From: Bacillus mycoides
Lineage (GTDB): Bacteria; Bacillota; Bacilli; Bacillales; Bacillaceae_G
Assembly: GCF_001757995.1 (NCBI RefSeq)
Contig: NZ_LXLV01000070.1
Span: forward strand, 186,001-250,000
DNA: 64,000 nucleotides
Direction of reading: 5' to 3'
The notes below the pieces were generated by a model that made no database searches, had not been told where the DNA came from, and saw only the letters and a program-made list of their open reading frames with translations. The translations under genes and the position numbers were made by a program. This document shows, in pieces, positions 1-7,552 of the stretch. How positions within the stretch are numbered: position 1 is the stretch's first letter; each line of letters begins with the position of its first letter.

Positions 1-84
1 ATATTCACATTGTACTTCCTTTAAAACTTGTTTCGCCTTCACGCAAAGGCCACAATCTTTTTTTGTATATAGTACAACTTTCAT
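1..84 (-). CDS. Glutaredoxin-like thiol-disulfide protein (3' end outside window)
   Basis: The first 28 codons of a minus-strand gene are present and the rest lies beyond the left edge. The start MKVVLYTKKDCGLCVKAKQV has the beta strand followed by a CxxC motif (Cys11 and Cys14, CGLC) typical of glutaredoxin/thioredoxin-fold proteins. Its ATG lies 9 bases after the rpoN stop, and the ribosome site AGGTGAAG overlaps the end of rpoN, so the two are probably cotranscribed. Function as a small thiol-disulfide oxidoreductase is inferred from the motif; the substrate is unknown. Confidence 0.7.
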   Translation of the reverse strand, partial: MKVVLYTKKDCGLCVKAKQVLKEVQCEY

Positions 85-93
85 CTTCTTCAC

Positions 94-1401
94 CTATCCA
101 ATTGTTTTTCTTAGAGACGAAGCAGGAATATGCATTTGTTCTCTATATTTCGCAACCGTTCTGCGAGAAATAACGATTTCATGCTCTTCTTCTAATAATT
201 TTGAAATCTTTTGATCCGAAAGTGGCTTTTTCTTATTTTCTGCTCCAACAAGCGTTTGAATGAATTGTTTCACACGCTTTGTAGAAACCGCCTCATCTTC
301 CGTCGTAGAAATAGAATTACTAAAGAACGATTTCATCTCAAATAAACCGTGCGGCGTTTGCACGTATTTATTACGCGTTGCACGACTAATTGTAGACTCA
401 TGCACACCTAACTCTTCCGCCACCTCTTTTAAAGCAAGTGGTTTTAAATACTCTGGACCTCTCCAGAAGAAATCACTTTGCTTTTCCATTATAATACCCA
501 TCACTTGCAGGAGCGTTTGCTTTCTCTGCTTCAAACTGCGCATAATCCATTGCACATGTTGATACTTTTCAGATACATATGAAGCAACTTCACTTTCACT
601 ATTATTTAGAAGCGCACTATACTCAGAGTGAATCTCAATTCTCGGCATATTCCGTTCGTTCATTTGTAAAACGAGACGATCACCATCTTTTTTCACCGCC
701 ATATCAGGCACGATATAAAGTGGTTTATCAGAAGAAAATGCAAGACCTGGTTTCGGCTGTAATGATGTAATACAGTTCACCGCATCTTGTAATTCTTCAT
801 TACTACATTTCAACACTTGAACGAGCTTTCGCCAATCTTTCTTAACGAAATAAGCAAAGTGCTCCTCTACAACCTCTTCCGCTAATCCGTTACGCCTTTG
901 TAAGCGCTTCAATTGTAAAGTTAGACATTCCTGAATATCACGTGCTCCTACCCCTGCTGGCTCGAGTGATTGGACAAGCTCTACAGAGCGGTCGACTACA
1001 TGAAGCGATACGGGAATGAGCTCTGATAACTCTTCATTCGTTTCTTGTAAATAGCCATTTCCATCCATATTCATAATAATGAAAGAAGCTGCTTTTCGCT
1101 CTTCTTCATCTATTTTATAATACTGTAGTTGATTTAATAAATGTTGCTGAATCGTTGTAGAATCCACACTGTAGATTTCCATTTGATTATCGACTTGTTT
1201 GCCGGTACTTTTACTTGTGTTAGAGCTCTTTTTCTTCTCCCTCTCAAAACCACCTAACTCAATAAGGGGATTCTCTAACGATTGCTCATACAAAAACTCC
1301 GATAATTCTTGTACATTATACTGGAGCATTGTAATCGCTTGCCTTAACTCTTGTGTCATTGCCAAACGTAAGCTTTGTTCTTGTAAAAGACTTGCCTTCA
1401 A
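94..1401 (-). CDS. rpoN: RNA polymerase sigma-54 factor (SigL/RpoN)
   Basis: This is sigma-54, which directs RNA polymerase to -24/-12 promoters and needs ATP-driven activators to open DNA. A glutamine-rich activator-interacting region (LLQEQSLRLAMTQELRQAI) opens the protein, a core-binding region follows, a helix-turn-helix lies near residues 325-350 (AEELGVHESTISRAT), and the RpoN box ISRRTVAKYREQM ends it. I chose the TTG at 1401 because GGGGGAG lies six bases upstream, giving 435 residues, close to B. subtilis SigL; the open frame runs on to 1470 without a better site. The LevR-type activator at 59.3 kb in this window is a natural client. Confidence 0.93.
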   Translation of the reverse strand: MKASLLQEQSLRLAMTQELRQAITMLQYNVQELSEFLYEQSLENPLIELGGFEREKKKSSNTSKSTGKQVDNQMEIYSVDSTTIQQHLLNQLQYYKIDEEERKAASFIIMNMDGNGYLQETNEELSELIPVSLHVVDRSVELVQSLEPAGVGARDIQECLTLQLKRLQRRNGLAEEVVEEHFAYFVKKDWRKLVQVLKCSNEELQDAVNCITSLQPKPGLAFSSDKPLYIVPDMAVKKDGDRLVLQMNERNMPRIEIHSEYSALLNNSESEVASYVSEKYQHVQWIMRSLKQRKQTLLQVMGIIMEKQSDFFWRGPEYLKPLALKEVAEELGVHESTISRATRNKYVQTPHGLFEMKSFFSNSISTTEDEAVSTKRVKQFIQTLVGAENKKKPLSDQKISKLLEEEHEIVISRRTVAKYREQMHIPASSLRKTIG

Positions 1402-1620
1402 ACTAATCTCCCCCTTGTTTCTATTGTACAATAAGTTTGGTAAAAGGAGAATCCTATCGCAGACACCCATTCCAAAATATTATTAATTTATATGTATTAA
1501 TGAGATTCACATCTTACAACCGAAATTTGAATAATATTGAAAGAAAATAATAACGCGCAAAAATTATTACCACATACTAATAGTAAATCTTATAACCAGA
1601 TATAACAAGGGAGAAATAAA

Positions 1621-1659
1621 AAAAGGTCCTAACTTACAAATGTAAGTTAGGACCTTTTT
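1621..1659 (-). terminator. Rho-independent terminator after tRNA-Arg
   Basis: A 17-bp arm pair (AGGTCCTAACTTACA with its complement) around a four-base loop is flanked by A and T runs, so it can work on both strands. It begins directly after the 3' end of the tRNA. Confidence 0.85.
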
Positions 1660-1660
1660 A

Positions 1661-1736
1661 CGCGCCCAGAGGGATTCGAACCCCCGGCAGACGTGGTACC
1701 GGAAACCACCGCTCTATCCGACTGAGCTATGGGCGC
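1661..1736 (-). tRNA. tRNA-Arg (anticodon CCG)
   Basis: Read on the minus strand, a 7-bp acceptor stem GCGCCCA/TGGGCGC closes a standard cloverleaf. The D-arm carries AGCTCAGTCGGATAGAGC, the anticodon stem GTGGT/ACCAC holds the loop TTCCGGT (anticodon CCG, reading CGG arginine codons), and the T-arm contains GTTCGAATC. CCA is not encoded; the discriminator base is G. It stands alone rather than in a tRNA cluster and has its own terminator. Confidence 0.96.
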
Positions 1737-1841
1737 ATGATTATAAAACACACTTCATTTTCTTCTCATAATAATAGCAATAAAAACCATTTAAATCAAC
1801 AAAAACTCTTTGATAGCACATTATATATACGCTTTTTTCTG

Positions 1842-1877
1842 CATAAAAACGCCCCCTAATTTCTTCATTTAGGAGGC
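1842..1877 (-). terminator. Probable terminator for the DUF1093 gene
   Basis: On the minus strand GCCTCCTAA pairs with TTAGGGGGC and is followed by GTTTTT. It lies just beyond the bcr1 copy that follows the DUF1093 gene, so the transcript would include the repeat. Confidence 0.6.
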
Positions 1878-1894
1878 AATTCTTATCTGTCTTA

Positions 1895-2052
1895 TTTATC
1901 CCGCTATTTGTGGGCAGTAAGACTCCCACCTCAAAACTCAGCTGGAGCAAAGAAGTTAGTTGGGAGTCTTACTACCTGTAAACGCCTGATTGGTGAGGGC
2001 TAATAATCAGTGAGGATGAACAAAACCTCCACTGATTAAAGTTTCACTTTAT
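1895..2052 (+). repeat. bcr1-type repeat, copy A (full length)
   Basis: A 158-bp unit runs from TTTATCCCGCTATTTG to AAAGTTTCACTTTAT, with the TTTAT pentamer at both ends. Near-identical ends and order occur at 32184-32337 and 41257-41406, with degraded versions at 15584-15691 and 54115-54188. The sequence, size and TTTAT flanks agree with my knowledge of the bcr1 element of the B. cereus group; the name is from memory, not from a search. Its right end supplies the last codons and the stop of the DUF1093 gene. Confidence 0.85.
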
Positions 2053-2398
2053 CTAATTTCTCTTTAATCTCTTTTGGAATTTCATTCGGCTGTACTTCTT
2101 GGAACGTTTCAATATATTCACCCTTTGTTTTAACCTTTACATAGGCCCCTTCTCTAAGCCCACTAGGTGCATAAAACTTAACATCTCTTCCTTCACCTGA
2201 AGCATAATAACCAGTAAGTTTATAGTCTCCAGCTACCGTTCCAACTGTAGATAGTCGGCCAGATTCCTTCGCTTTTACATAGACCCAATCCTCTTTTACA
2301 AGCGGGTTATATCTATCAGTTACCTCATTATGAAAAAAGCTTGTAGTACCAATAACTAATATAAAAATTCCAATTAAACCTAATAATAACTTTTTCAT
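2036..2398 (-). CDS. DUF1093 / YxeA-family small secreted protein
   Basis: The 120-residue protein has a Lys-Lys start and one N-terminal hydrophobic stretch (residues 4-22), so it is exported or membrane-anchored. The remainder (RYNPLVKEDWVYVKAKES, then YKLTGYYASGEGRDVKFYA) matches the YxeA/DUF1093 family of unknown function that forms a small beta-rich domain. The start is preceded by AAGGAGA. The C-terminus is unusual: the final Lys-Val-Lys-Leu and the stop codon are read from the end of a bcr1 repeat, so the original tail was replaced or extended. The family call is fairly sure; the role is not known. Confidence 0.8.
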   Translation of the reverse strand: MKKLLLGLIGIFILVIGTTSFFHNEVTDRYNPLVKEDWVYVKAKESGRLSTVGTVAGDYKLTGYYASGEGRDVKFYAPSGLREGAYVKVKTKGEYIETFQEVQPNEIPKEIKEKLDKVKL

Positions 2399-2602
2399 TT
2401 TTCTCTCCTTAAATACCTTTTTGACTTACCTTACTTTTCTTATTCTAAGAGAAAAAAATCCTTTCAACTATCGATTATCCTTACGTACTTATTACAAAAT
2501 TGTAATCTACACATGTAGCACACCTAAATTTTCCAATCATAAATTCACCCCAACTCACAAATTATAATCTTTGAATTGATATTCCAAAGGGGGCTTCATT
2601 CA

Positions 2603-2809
2603 ATGACTGTAATTACTAAACTAAAGCAAACTGTTTCCGGATTAAAAAGTGCACAAGCTAGCTTAGAGGGATTCGCTCTTGATACGGATAACCAACAAGC
2701 TAAGCAACTTTTCCAAACAGCTGCGCAACAAACACAAACAATTATCGATTCTTTAAACCCACGTGTTGAAGAAGTCCAGCAAGAAGAACCACAATACACA
2801 CAGCAATAA
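2603..2809 (+). CDS. DUF1657 small protein, first gene of the SpoVA2-type operon
   Basis: This 68-residue helical protein (MTVITKLKQTVSGLKSAQAS) belongs to DUF1657, found in spore-former operons with SpoVA channel genes. The ATG at 2603 follows AAAGGGGG; an ATG 27 bases further upstream is in frame but has no ribosome site. A paralogue lies at 5288 and a third DUF1657-like segment is fused to the DUF421 protein at 5515. Products are expected in or near the inner spore membrane; the molecular job is unknown. Upstream I see only a weak forespore-type promoter (TGTAGCA, 17 bases, CATAAAT at 2514-2544), so sigma-G control is inferred from the family. Confidence 0.85.
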   Translation: MTVITKLKQTVSGLKSAQASLEGFALDTDNQQAKQLFQTAAQQTQTIIDSLNPRVEEVQQEEPQYTQQ

Positions 2810-2844
2810 CCGAAAGTACCATTTCATCTAATGGTACACAACTT

Positions 2845-2883
2845 GAGAGAAAAAGGATGATATGCAATCATCCTTTTTCTCTC
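2845..2883 (+). terminator. Strong hairpin between the first DUF1657 gene and the lipoprotein gene
   Basis: GAGAGAAAAAGGATGAT and its complement form a 17-bp stem around a four-base loop, and the 3' arm holds CCTTTTTCTCTC. It sits inside what is otherwise a continuous operon, so it may be a partial terminator or RNA processing site that makes the first gene more abundant than the rest. Confidence 0.65.
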
Positions 2884-2918
2884 ACATTACATAACGCAAT
2901 AGAAATGGAATGATTATA

Positions 2919-3407
2919 ATGCGAAAACTCGGAATCATAGCCGCGTTATTTGTGCTCCTATTCGGTTCACTTACCGGATGTGATAATAGCCCCTTAGATA
3001 AAAAGGTAAAGAAAGAAGAAGCAAAACGAACGAAAGAAGAAAAGGGCCCCAAGTTAACAAAAATGAGTACAGAATCCTTTAATCAATCTATATCGCAAGA
3101 AGCTAAGAAAAAAGCTCTCGCTATGGATGGAATTATAGAAGCTACCGCAGTTAATACAAATTTAGATCTTTACATAGCTGTCAAACCTGAACATCACGAA
3201 AGATTTGGTTTAAAACCGTTACGAAGTAAATTAAAAAAGAAGCTAAGTGATGAAAATCCTACTTTCGATATTCGTGTAAGTACAGACAAAAAGATTTTTA
3301 TGCTCATAGAAGAACTTGAAAACAAAATCAAGAAAAAGAAAGTAAGCAAGGATGGCATAAAAAAACAATTGAAACTCATCCAATCAGAAATGGGATCTAA
3401 TATTTAA
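2919..3407 (+). CDS. YhcN/YlaJ-family sporulation lipoprotein
   Basis: The 162-residue protein begins with a lipoprotein signal: MRKLGIIAALFVLLFGSLTG then Cys21 in the lipobox LTGC. The mature part is highly charged, with lysine/glutamate repeats, and resembles YhcN/YlaJ proteins (AMDGIIEATAVNTNLDLYIA), which sit on the spore inner membrane. I prefer the ATG at 2919, which has GGA nine bases upstream, over the in-frame ATG at 2910. In the mobile spoVA2mob operon a lipoprotein of this kind occupies the same place before spoVAC. Its exact role in germination is not settled. Confidence 0.85.
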   Translation: MRKLGIIAALFVLLFGSLTGCDNSPLDKKVKKEEAKRTKEEKGPKLTKMSTESFNQSISQEAKKKALAMDGIIEATAVNTNLDLYIAVKPEHHERFGLKPLRSKLKKKLSDENPTFDIRVSTDKKIFMLIEELENKIKKKKVSKDGIKKQLKLIQSEMGSNI

Positions 3408-3435
3408 GCTTTCTAAAAGAGAAGGAAGGATTCAA

Positions 3436-3912
3436 ATGTCTAGTAAAGATAAAAATTTAACACCTGTACAACAAGAATATAAAAAGTTCGAACAACAGCG
3501 TGAACCGAAGCGACCCGTTTTAAAAAATTGTATAAAAGCTTTTTTCGTCGGGGGATTAATTTGTTTAATAGGCCAACTAATTTCCACCTTTTATATTACT
3601 TATTTCGATTTCACTGAAAGATCTGCCGGGAACCCTACCGTTGCAACTCTTATTTTTATATCCATGCTACTGACGGGATTTGGCGTCTACGATCGCCTTG
3701 GACAATTTGCTGGTGCTGGTACCGCAGTTCCCGTTACTGGATTTGGTAACTCTGTTATTGCCGCATGTATTGAACACCGTACAGAAGGATTCGTTCTCGG
3801 CGTTGGTGGTAACATGTTTAAACTAGCCGGATCAGTCATCTTATTTGGCGTATTTTCAGCTTTTGTCATCGCTCTTATTAAAACGATTCTCTTTCAATGG
3901 GGAGGGCTGTAA
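3436..3912 (+). CDS. spoVAC: SpoVAC: dipicolinate channel subunit
   Basis: SpoVA proteins carry calcium-dipicolinate into the forespore and release it during germination; SpoVAC is reported to act as a mechanosensitive channel. The 158-residue protein has a short polar N-terminus, then several hydrophobic segments (residues 32-58, 70-90, and a C-terminal pair from about 115) and the family stretch GFGVYDRLGQFAGAGTAVPV. It has a good site (GAAGGAAGG) and its stop touches the ATG of spoVAD. This is the second-operon type of SpoVAC, adjacent to DUF1657 genes rather than to SpoVAA/SpoVAB, which are absent here. Confidence 0.94.
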   Translation: MSSKDKNLTPVQQEYKKFEQQREPKRPVLKNCIKAFFVGGLICLIGQLISTFYITYFDFTERSAGNPTVATLIFISMLLTGFGVYDRLGQFAGAGTAVPVTGFGNSVIAACIEHRTEGFVLGVGGNMFKLAGSVILFGVFSAFVIALIKTILFQWGGL

Positions 3913-4929
3913 ATGTTACAAGGACACCGAACATGGGTATTCGAAAACAAACCAGTTATTATCTCAACAGGTGTAGTCGGTGGCCCTTTTGAGGCAAAGG
4001 GAAAAATCCCTGAAGACTTCGATACCCTTCATGAAGATTTATGGCTCGGACAAGATTCCTATGAAAAAGCACATAAAATTTTGTTTGAAGAAGCTTGTAG
4101 CCGTGCTACAGAAAAAGCGAGACTTCGAAAAGATGATATTCAATTCGTTCTCGCTGGAGATTTAATTAACCAAATTACGCCTACTAGCTTTGCGTGCCGC
4201 ACACTTGGTACACCTTATCTCGGTTTATTCGGTGCTTGTTCTACCTCTATGGAGGGCTTAGCACTTGGCGCAAGTATTGTAAATGCAAAAGGTGCGAAAT
4301 ACTTATTAACTGGTGCATCAAGCCATAACGCTGCCGTGGAAAAACAATTCCGTTATCCAACTGAATATGGTGGTCAAAAACCCCCTACTGCCCAGTGGAC
4401 AGTGACCGGTGCAGGTGCAGCTATTTTAAGTGATACAGGACATGGCCCAAGAGTAACTTCCGCCACAATTGGGCGCATTGTTGATATGGGATTAACTGAT
4501 CCATTTAATATGGGAGGTGCGATGGCCCCTGCTGCTGTCGATACAATTGAAGCTCATTTAAGAGAAAGAAATCTCGATGCATCTCACTACGATTTAATCG
4601 TAACAGGCGATCTCGGACATGTCGGACGCGAAATTGCTTATGACTTACTGCATAAACATGGGACAAAAGTAACAAGTAAACAATTTCAAGATTGCGGGTT
4701 ACTCATTTATAGAGAAGGTCAACCTGTAATAGCCGGCGGAAGTGGTCCAGGCTGTTCGGCAACAGTCGTATACGGGCATTTATTAAATCGAATGAAAAAA
4801 GGAGAATTCAAAAAGATACTAGTTGTTGCGACAGGTGCTTTACTATCTCCCCTTACATTCCAACAAGAAGAAACAATTCCATGTATCGCTCATGCTGTAT
4901 CGATCGAATTTGGAGGTGCAACGCAATGA
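3913..4929 (+). CDS. spoVAD: SpoVAD: thiolase-fold dipicolinate-binding subunit
   Basis: SpoVAD is the soluble, membrane-associated SpoVA subunit that binds dipicolinic acid. Its 338 residues equal the usual family length and show the thiolase-like core, including [18 protein letters not shown] near residue 110 and the C-terminal glycine-rich [19 protein letters not shown]. The ATG directly follows the spoVAC stop, and the TGA overlaps the spoVAEb ATG, so the three genes are translationally coupled. Nothing looks broken. Confidence 0.95.
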   Translation: MLQGHRTWVFENKPVIISTGVVGGPFEAKGKIPEDFDTLHEDLWLGQDSYEKAHKILFEEACSRATEKARLRKDDIQFVLAGDLINQITPTSFACRTLGTPYLGLFGACSTSMEGLALGASIVNAKGAKYLLTGASSHNAAVEKQFRYPTEYGGQKPPTAQWTVTGAGAAILSDTGHGPRVTSATIGRIVDMGLTDPFNMGGAMAPAAVDTIEAHLRERNLDASHYDLIVTGDLGHVGREIAYDLLHKHGTKVTSKQFQDCGLLIYREGQPVIAGGSGPGCSATVVYGHLLNRMKKGEFKKILVVATGALLSPLTFQQEETIPCIAHAVSIEFGGATQ

Positions 4930-5276
4930 TTTTTTTCTGGGCTTTCGTCATTGGCGGACTTATATGTGTAATTGGTCAACTTATGTTTGATGTCGGTAAA
5001 CTTACTCCTGCCCATACGATGGCAACACTCGTTGTTGCTGGAGCTATATTAGATGGATTCAATTTGTATGAACCACTAATTGATTTCGCTGGGGCCGGGG
5101 CAACCGTACCCATTACAAGCTTCGGTAACGCCCTCGTTCACGGTGCGATGGAAGAAGCGGCTAAACATGGAATCGTCGGCGTAATTACCGGTATGTTTAA
5201 AGTAACGAGTGCTGGTGTATCAGCAGCTATTATTTTCGGATTCATCGGAGCGTTGCTATTTAAACCGAAAGGATAA
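4926..5276 (+). CDS. spoVAEb: SpoVAEb: membrane subunit of the SpoVA channel
   Basis: This 116-residue membrane protein is related in sequence to SpoVAC (shared pattern [20 protein letters not shown]) and has the length of SpoVAEb. Hydrophobic segments lie at about residues 3-22, 29-47 and 85-112. I placed the start at 4926, where ATGA overlaps the spoVAD stop; the longer frame from 4881 lies inside spoVAD and has no site of its own. With SpoVAC and SpoVAD it should form the dipicolinate-conducting complex. Confidence 0.93.
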   Translation: MIFFWAFVIGGLICVIGQLMFDVGKLTPAHTMATLVVAGAILDGFNLYEPLIDFAGAGATVPITSFGNALVHGAMEEAAKHGIVGVITGMFKVTSAGVSAAIIFGFIGALLFKPKG

Positions 5277-5287
5277 GAGGTGTTTGC

Positions 5288-5494
5288 ATGACTGTTATCG
5301 CTAGCGTAAAAACTTGCCTTGCCAGTGTAAGAGGGGCTCAAGCAAGTTTAAGCTCCCTTTCATTAAATTCACAAGACGAAGAATCAAAACGCGTATTTCA
5401 TGAATGTATGTTAGAAATGGACAGCGTCATCGCTGATTTAAAGGATAGAATTTCAGTATTAGAACGTGAAGAACCTCAATATAAAGGGTTTTAA
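5288..5494 (+). CDS. DUF1657 small protein, second copy
   Basis: A 68-residue paralogue of the protein at 2603: both start MTVI, carry an AQASL segment near residue 20 and end in EEPQY plus a short tail. It follows spoVAEb by 11 bases with the site AAGAGGTG. The central helix contains cysteines (VKTCLASV and FHECMLEM) that the first copy lacks. In known operons this gene immediately precedes the DUF421 protein, as it does here. Confidence 0.85.
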   Translation: MTVIASVKTCLASVRGAQASLSSLSLNSQDEESKRVFHECMLEMDSVIADLKDRISVLEREEPQYKGF

Positions 5495-5514
5495 GTAGAC
5501 TGGAGGAAATGACT

Positions 5515-6384
5515 ATGTCTCACCTGCCCGAATGGACACTCGTTATTCTTCGCTCTGTATTCATATTAATCATTTTATTCGCTATTACGAAATGGTTAGG
5601 GAAAAGACAAATCTCTCAGCTCTCCTTTTTTGAATACATAGCCGGAATGACAATCGGTGACATCGCTGCCCAAGTATCTACAGGGCTCGATTCAAAATTT
5701 TTCCACGGCGTCTTTGCGATACTCATTTTCGCTGTGGTACCTTTTTTCACAGGAATCCTCTCCTTAAAGAACAAAACAGCTCGGGACTTCTTTGAAGGGA
5801 AATCTACCGTATTAATAAAAGATGGAAAAATACTCGAAGATAACTTAAAGAAAGAAAAATATACAAGTGACGAATTACTTGAACTACTCCGAGGAAAAGA
5901 TGCGTTCAGCGTAGCTGATGTTGAATTTGCAGTACTAGAACCAAGCGGTGAATTAAATGTATTATTAAAGAAAGATCGCCAACCACTTACAGCAAAAGAC
6001 GTAGGCTTAAAAGTACCAAACGAGAAGGAACCACAAACTGTTATTATGGATGGAAATGTATTAGACGAACCTCTTTCCGCTAGCGGACATAACCGCGCTT
6101 GGTTACATTCTGAACTAGAAAAACTCGGTGTTGTCATTGAAAATGTGTTTCTCGGTCAAGTTGATTCATACGGACAACTTACTATCGACATTTATAATGA
6201 TAAACTCCAAATGCCTTCTCCTCAAAACAAACCTTTACTATTGGCATCTTTAAAAAAATGCCATGCTGATCTTGAACTATTTTCTTTAGAAACAAAATCG
6301 AAATCAGCAAGTGACATGTATAGTAAAAACGCGAAACAAGTCGAAACAATTTTAAATAAAGTAACCTATCTTTTAAAAGAATAA
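5515..6384 (+). CDS. DUF421 membrane protein with C-terminal DUF1657 domain (2Duf type)
   Basis: The 289-residue protein has three N-terminal membrane segments (about residues 8-95), the DUF421/YetF signature KWLGKRQISQLSFFEYIAGM, and a soluble YetF domain (about 100-215). Its last 55 residues (LASLKKCHADLELFSLETKS) resemble the stand-alone DUF1657 proteins of the same operon. This fusion corresponds to the 2Duf protein of spoVA2mob, which raises spore wet-heat resistance. The ATG at 5515 lies eight bases after TGGAGG; the ATG at 5509 is too close to that site. The family call is firm; an effect on heat resistance in this strain is inference. Confidence 0.85.
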   Translation: MSHLPEWTLVILRSVFILIILFAITKWLGKRQISQLSFFEYIAGMTIGDIAAQVSTGLDSKFFHGVFAILIFAVVPFFTGILSLKNKTARDFFEGKSTVLIKDGKILEDNLKKEKYTSDELLELLRGKDAFSVADVEFAVLEPSGELNVLLKKDRQPLTAKDVGLKVPNEKEPQTVIMDGNVLDEPLSASGHNRAWLHSELEKLGVVIENVFLGQVDSYGQLTIDIYNDKLQMPSPQNKPLLLASLKKCHADLELFSLETKSKSASDMYSKNAKQVETILNKVTYLLKE

Positions 6385-6390
6385 ATACCG

Positions 6391-6421
6391 AAAGAACGCT
6401 TCAGTAAAAAGGCGTTCTTTT
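6391..6421 (+). terminator. Terminator of the SpoVA2-type operon
   Basis: AAAGAACGC pairs with GCGTTCTTT across a 12-base loop and is followed by TACCTTTTC. It lies seven bases after the last gene of the operon. Confidence 0.75.
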
Positions 6422-6558
6422 ACCTTTTCTACACCTTTAATCACGTTTAAATTTATGTAATTCGGTTATGATGTTGAAGATACTTAAGCAGGTAATTTCA
6501 AAAACATAGCGAATAAATCATGATACAACTACATATTTTTTGATTTAAAGTGGTTTCG

Positions 6559-6588
6559 TTTGACCTTTATTGACCATAATTGTATTAT
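6559..6588 (+). promoter_or_regulatory. CtsR operator overlapping the clpP promoter
   Basis: On the minus strand GGTCAATAAAGGTCAAA (6559-6575) matches the CtsR heptad repeat RGTCAAANANRGTCAAA at 16 of 17 positions. The same bases form the -35 box TTGACC (6560-6565), and TATTAT (6583-6588) lies 17 bases downstream as the -10 box. CtsR bound here would cover the promoter, as in other Gram-positive clpP genes. Confidence 0.85.
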
Positions 6589-6622
6589 AAACTAAGAAAG
6601 CTTTTAAAGGAGGAAATAACAG

Positions 6623-7204
6623 ATGAATTTAATTCCTACAGTAATTGAACAAACAAATCGTGGAGAACGCGCTTACGATATTTACTCTCGACTATTAAAA
6701 GACCGCATCATTATGCTTGGTAGTGCAATTGATGACAACGTAGCAAACTCAATCGTTTCCCAGCTTTTATTCTTGGAATCTCAAGATCCAGAAAAAGATA
6801 TTCACATTTACATCAACAGCCCTGGTGGTTCTATTACAGCAGGTATGGCAATCTATGATACAATGCAGTTTATTAAACCGCAAGTATCAACAATCTGTAT
6901 CGGTATGGCTGCATCTATGGGTGCATTCTTACTTGCAGCAGGTGAAAAAGGAAAACGTTACGCACTTCCAAACAGTGAAGTTATGATTCACCAACCACTT
7001 GGCGGAGCACAAGGTCAAGCGACTGAAATCGAAATCGCTGCAAAACGTATCCTATTCTTACGTGAAAAATTAAACCAAATTCTTGCTGACCGCACAGGTC
7101 AACCACTTGAAGTTCTACAACGCGACACAGACCGCGACAACTTCATGACAGCAGAAAGAGCTCTAGAATACGGCTTAATCGATAAGATCTTTACAAATCG
7201 TTAA
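6623..7204 (+). CDS. clpP: ATP-dependent Clp protease proteolytic subunit ClpP
   Basis: ClpP is the barrel-shaped serine protease that degrades proteins fed by ClpC, ClpX or ClpE. All 193 residues of a typical Bacillus ClpP are present, with the catalytic serine in GMAASMGAF (near 98), histidine in MIHQPLGG (near 123) and aspartate in RDTDRDN (near 172). The site AAAGGAGG precedes the ATG. It is monocistronic, with a CtsR box at its promoter and a structured repeat plus terminator after it, so it should be induced by heat and protein damage. Confidence 0.97.
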   Translation: MNLIPTVIEQTNRGERAYDIYSRLLKDRIIMLGSAIDDNVANSIVSQLLFLESQDPEKDIHIYINSPGGSITAGMAIYDTMQFIKPQVSTICIGMAASMGAFLLAAGEKGKRYALPNSEVMIHQPLGGAQGQATEIEIAAKRILFLREKLNQILADRTGQPLEVLQRDTDRDNFMTAERALEYGLIDKIFTNR

Positions 7205-7205
7205 T

Positions 7206-7345
7206 AACTAAAAGCGAAAGCGGCTCGTTCAGAATCGCAGGGCGATGGAGCCCCTGATTCCGAGGCGCTTTTTGCCTCGAATGAAGGGGCGAAGCGACCG
7301 GAGATTCTAGCCGCTGGAGCTAGATACAACTAAAAGCGGAAGCGC
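7206..7345 (+). repeat. Structured repeat-like element downstream of clpP
   Basis: About 140 bases are bounded by two near-identical direct repeats (AACTAAAAGCGAAAGCG and AACTAAAAGCGGAAGCG). Between them, nested inverted segments pair: AGCGGCT with AGCCGCT, AGAATC with GATTCT, CCCCT with AGGGG, and CGAGGC with GCCTCG. The whole can fold as one long imperfect hairpin. It has no open frame and is much richer in GC than the flanks. I believe related sequences recur in Bacillus genomes, but I cannot name the family. Confidence 0.5.
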
Positions 7346-7366
7346 CCTATTACAGGGCGCTTTTTT
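7341..7366 (+). terminator. Terminator of clpP
   Basis: AGCGCCCT and AGGGCGCT form the stem, followed by TTTTTTATTA. It uses the right edge of the structured repeat, so read-through of that element is part of the clpP transcript. Confidence 0.85.
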
Positions 7367-7520
7367 ATTATGCACTTCCGCTTTTATACCCTCCCCAGTA
7401 TCAATTCGAATATATCAACGGTTCGACACAACATATCGACTTACCGACAATTCTCGACAAGCACGCGTGCCCTACATACCCCCACCACTCAAACTCATCG
7501 CAACCCACAAACAGAAAAAC

Positions 7521-7552
7521 AAAAAAGCTATCGCACATTCGCGATAGCCTTT
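7521..7552 (-). terminator. Terminator of the whiA-crh operon
   Basis: GCTATCGC pairs with GCGATAGC around ACATTC; on the minus strand the stem is followed by TTTTTTG. It overlaps the last base of crh. The roughly 155 bases between it and the clpP terminator hold no gene that I can see. Confidence 0.8.

Noticed and set aside
1741-1950. 69-codon minus-strand open frame
   Set aside because: It reads through the terminator and half of a bcr1 repeat, has no ribosome site and has a chance-like composition.
2514-2544. Sigma-G promoter for the SpoVA2-type operon
   Set aside because: TGTAGCA and CATAAAT with 17-base spacing only weakly fit; not strong enough to list as a site.
7438-7475. Recurring CGACA pentamers after clpP
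   Set aside because: Spacing is irregular and there is no array or palindrome; probably local bias.
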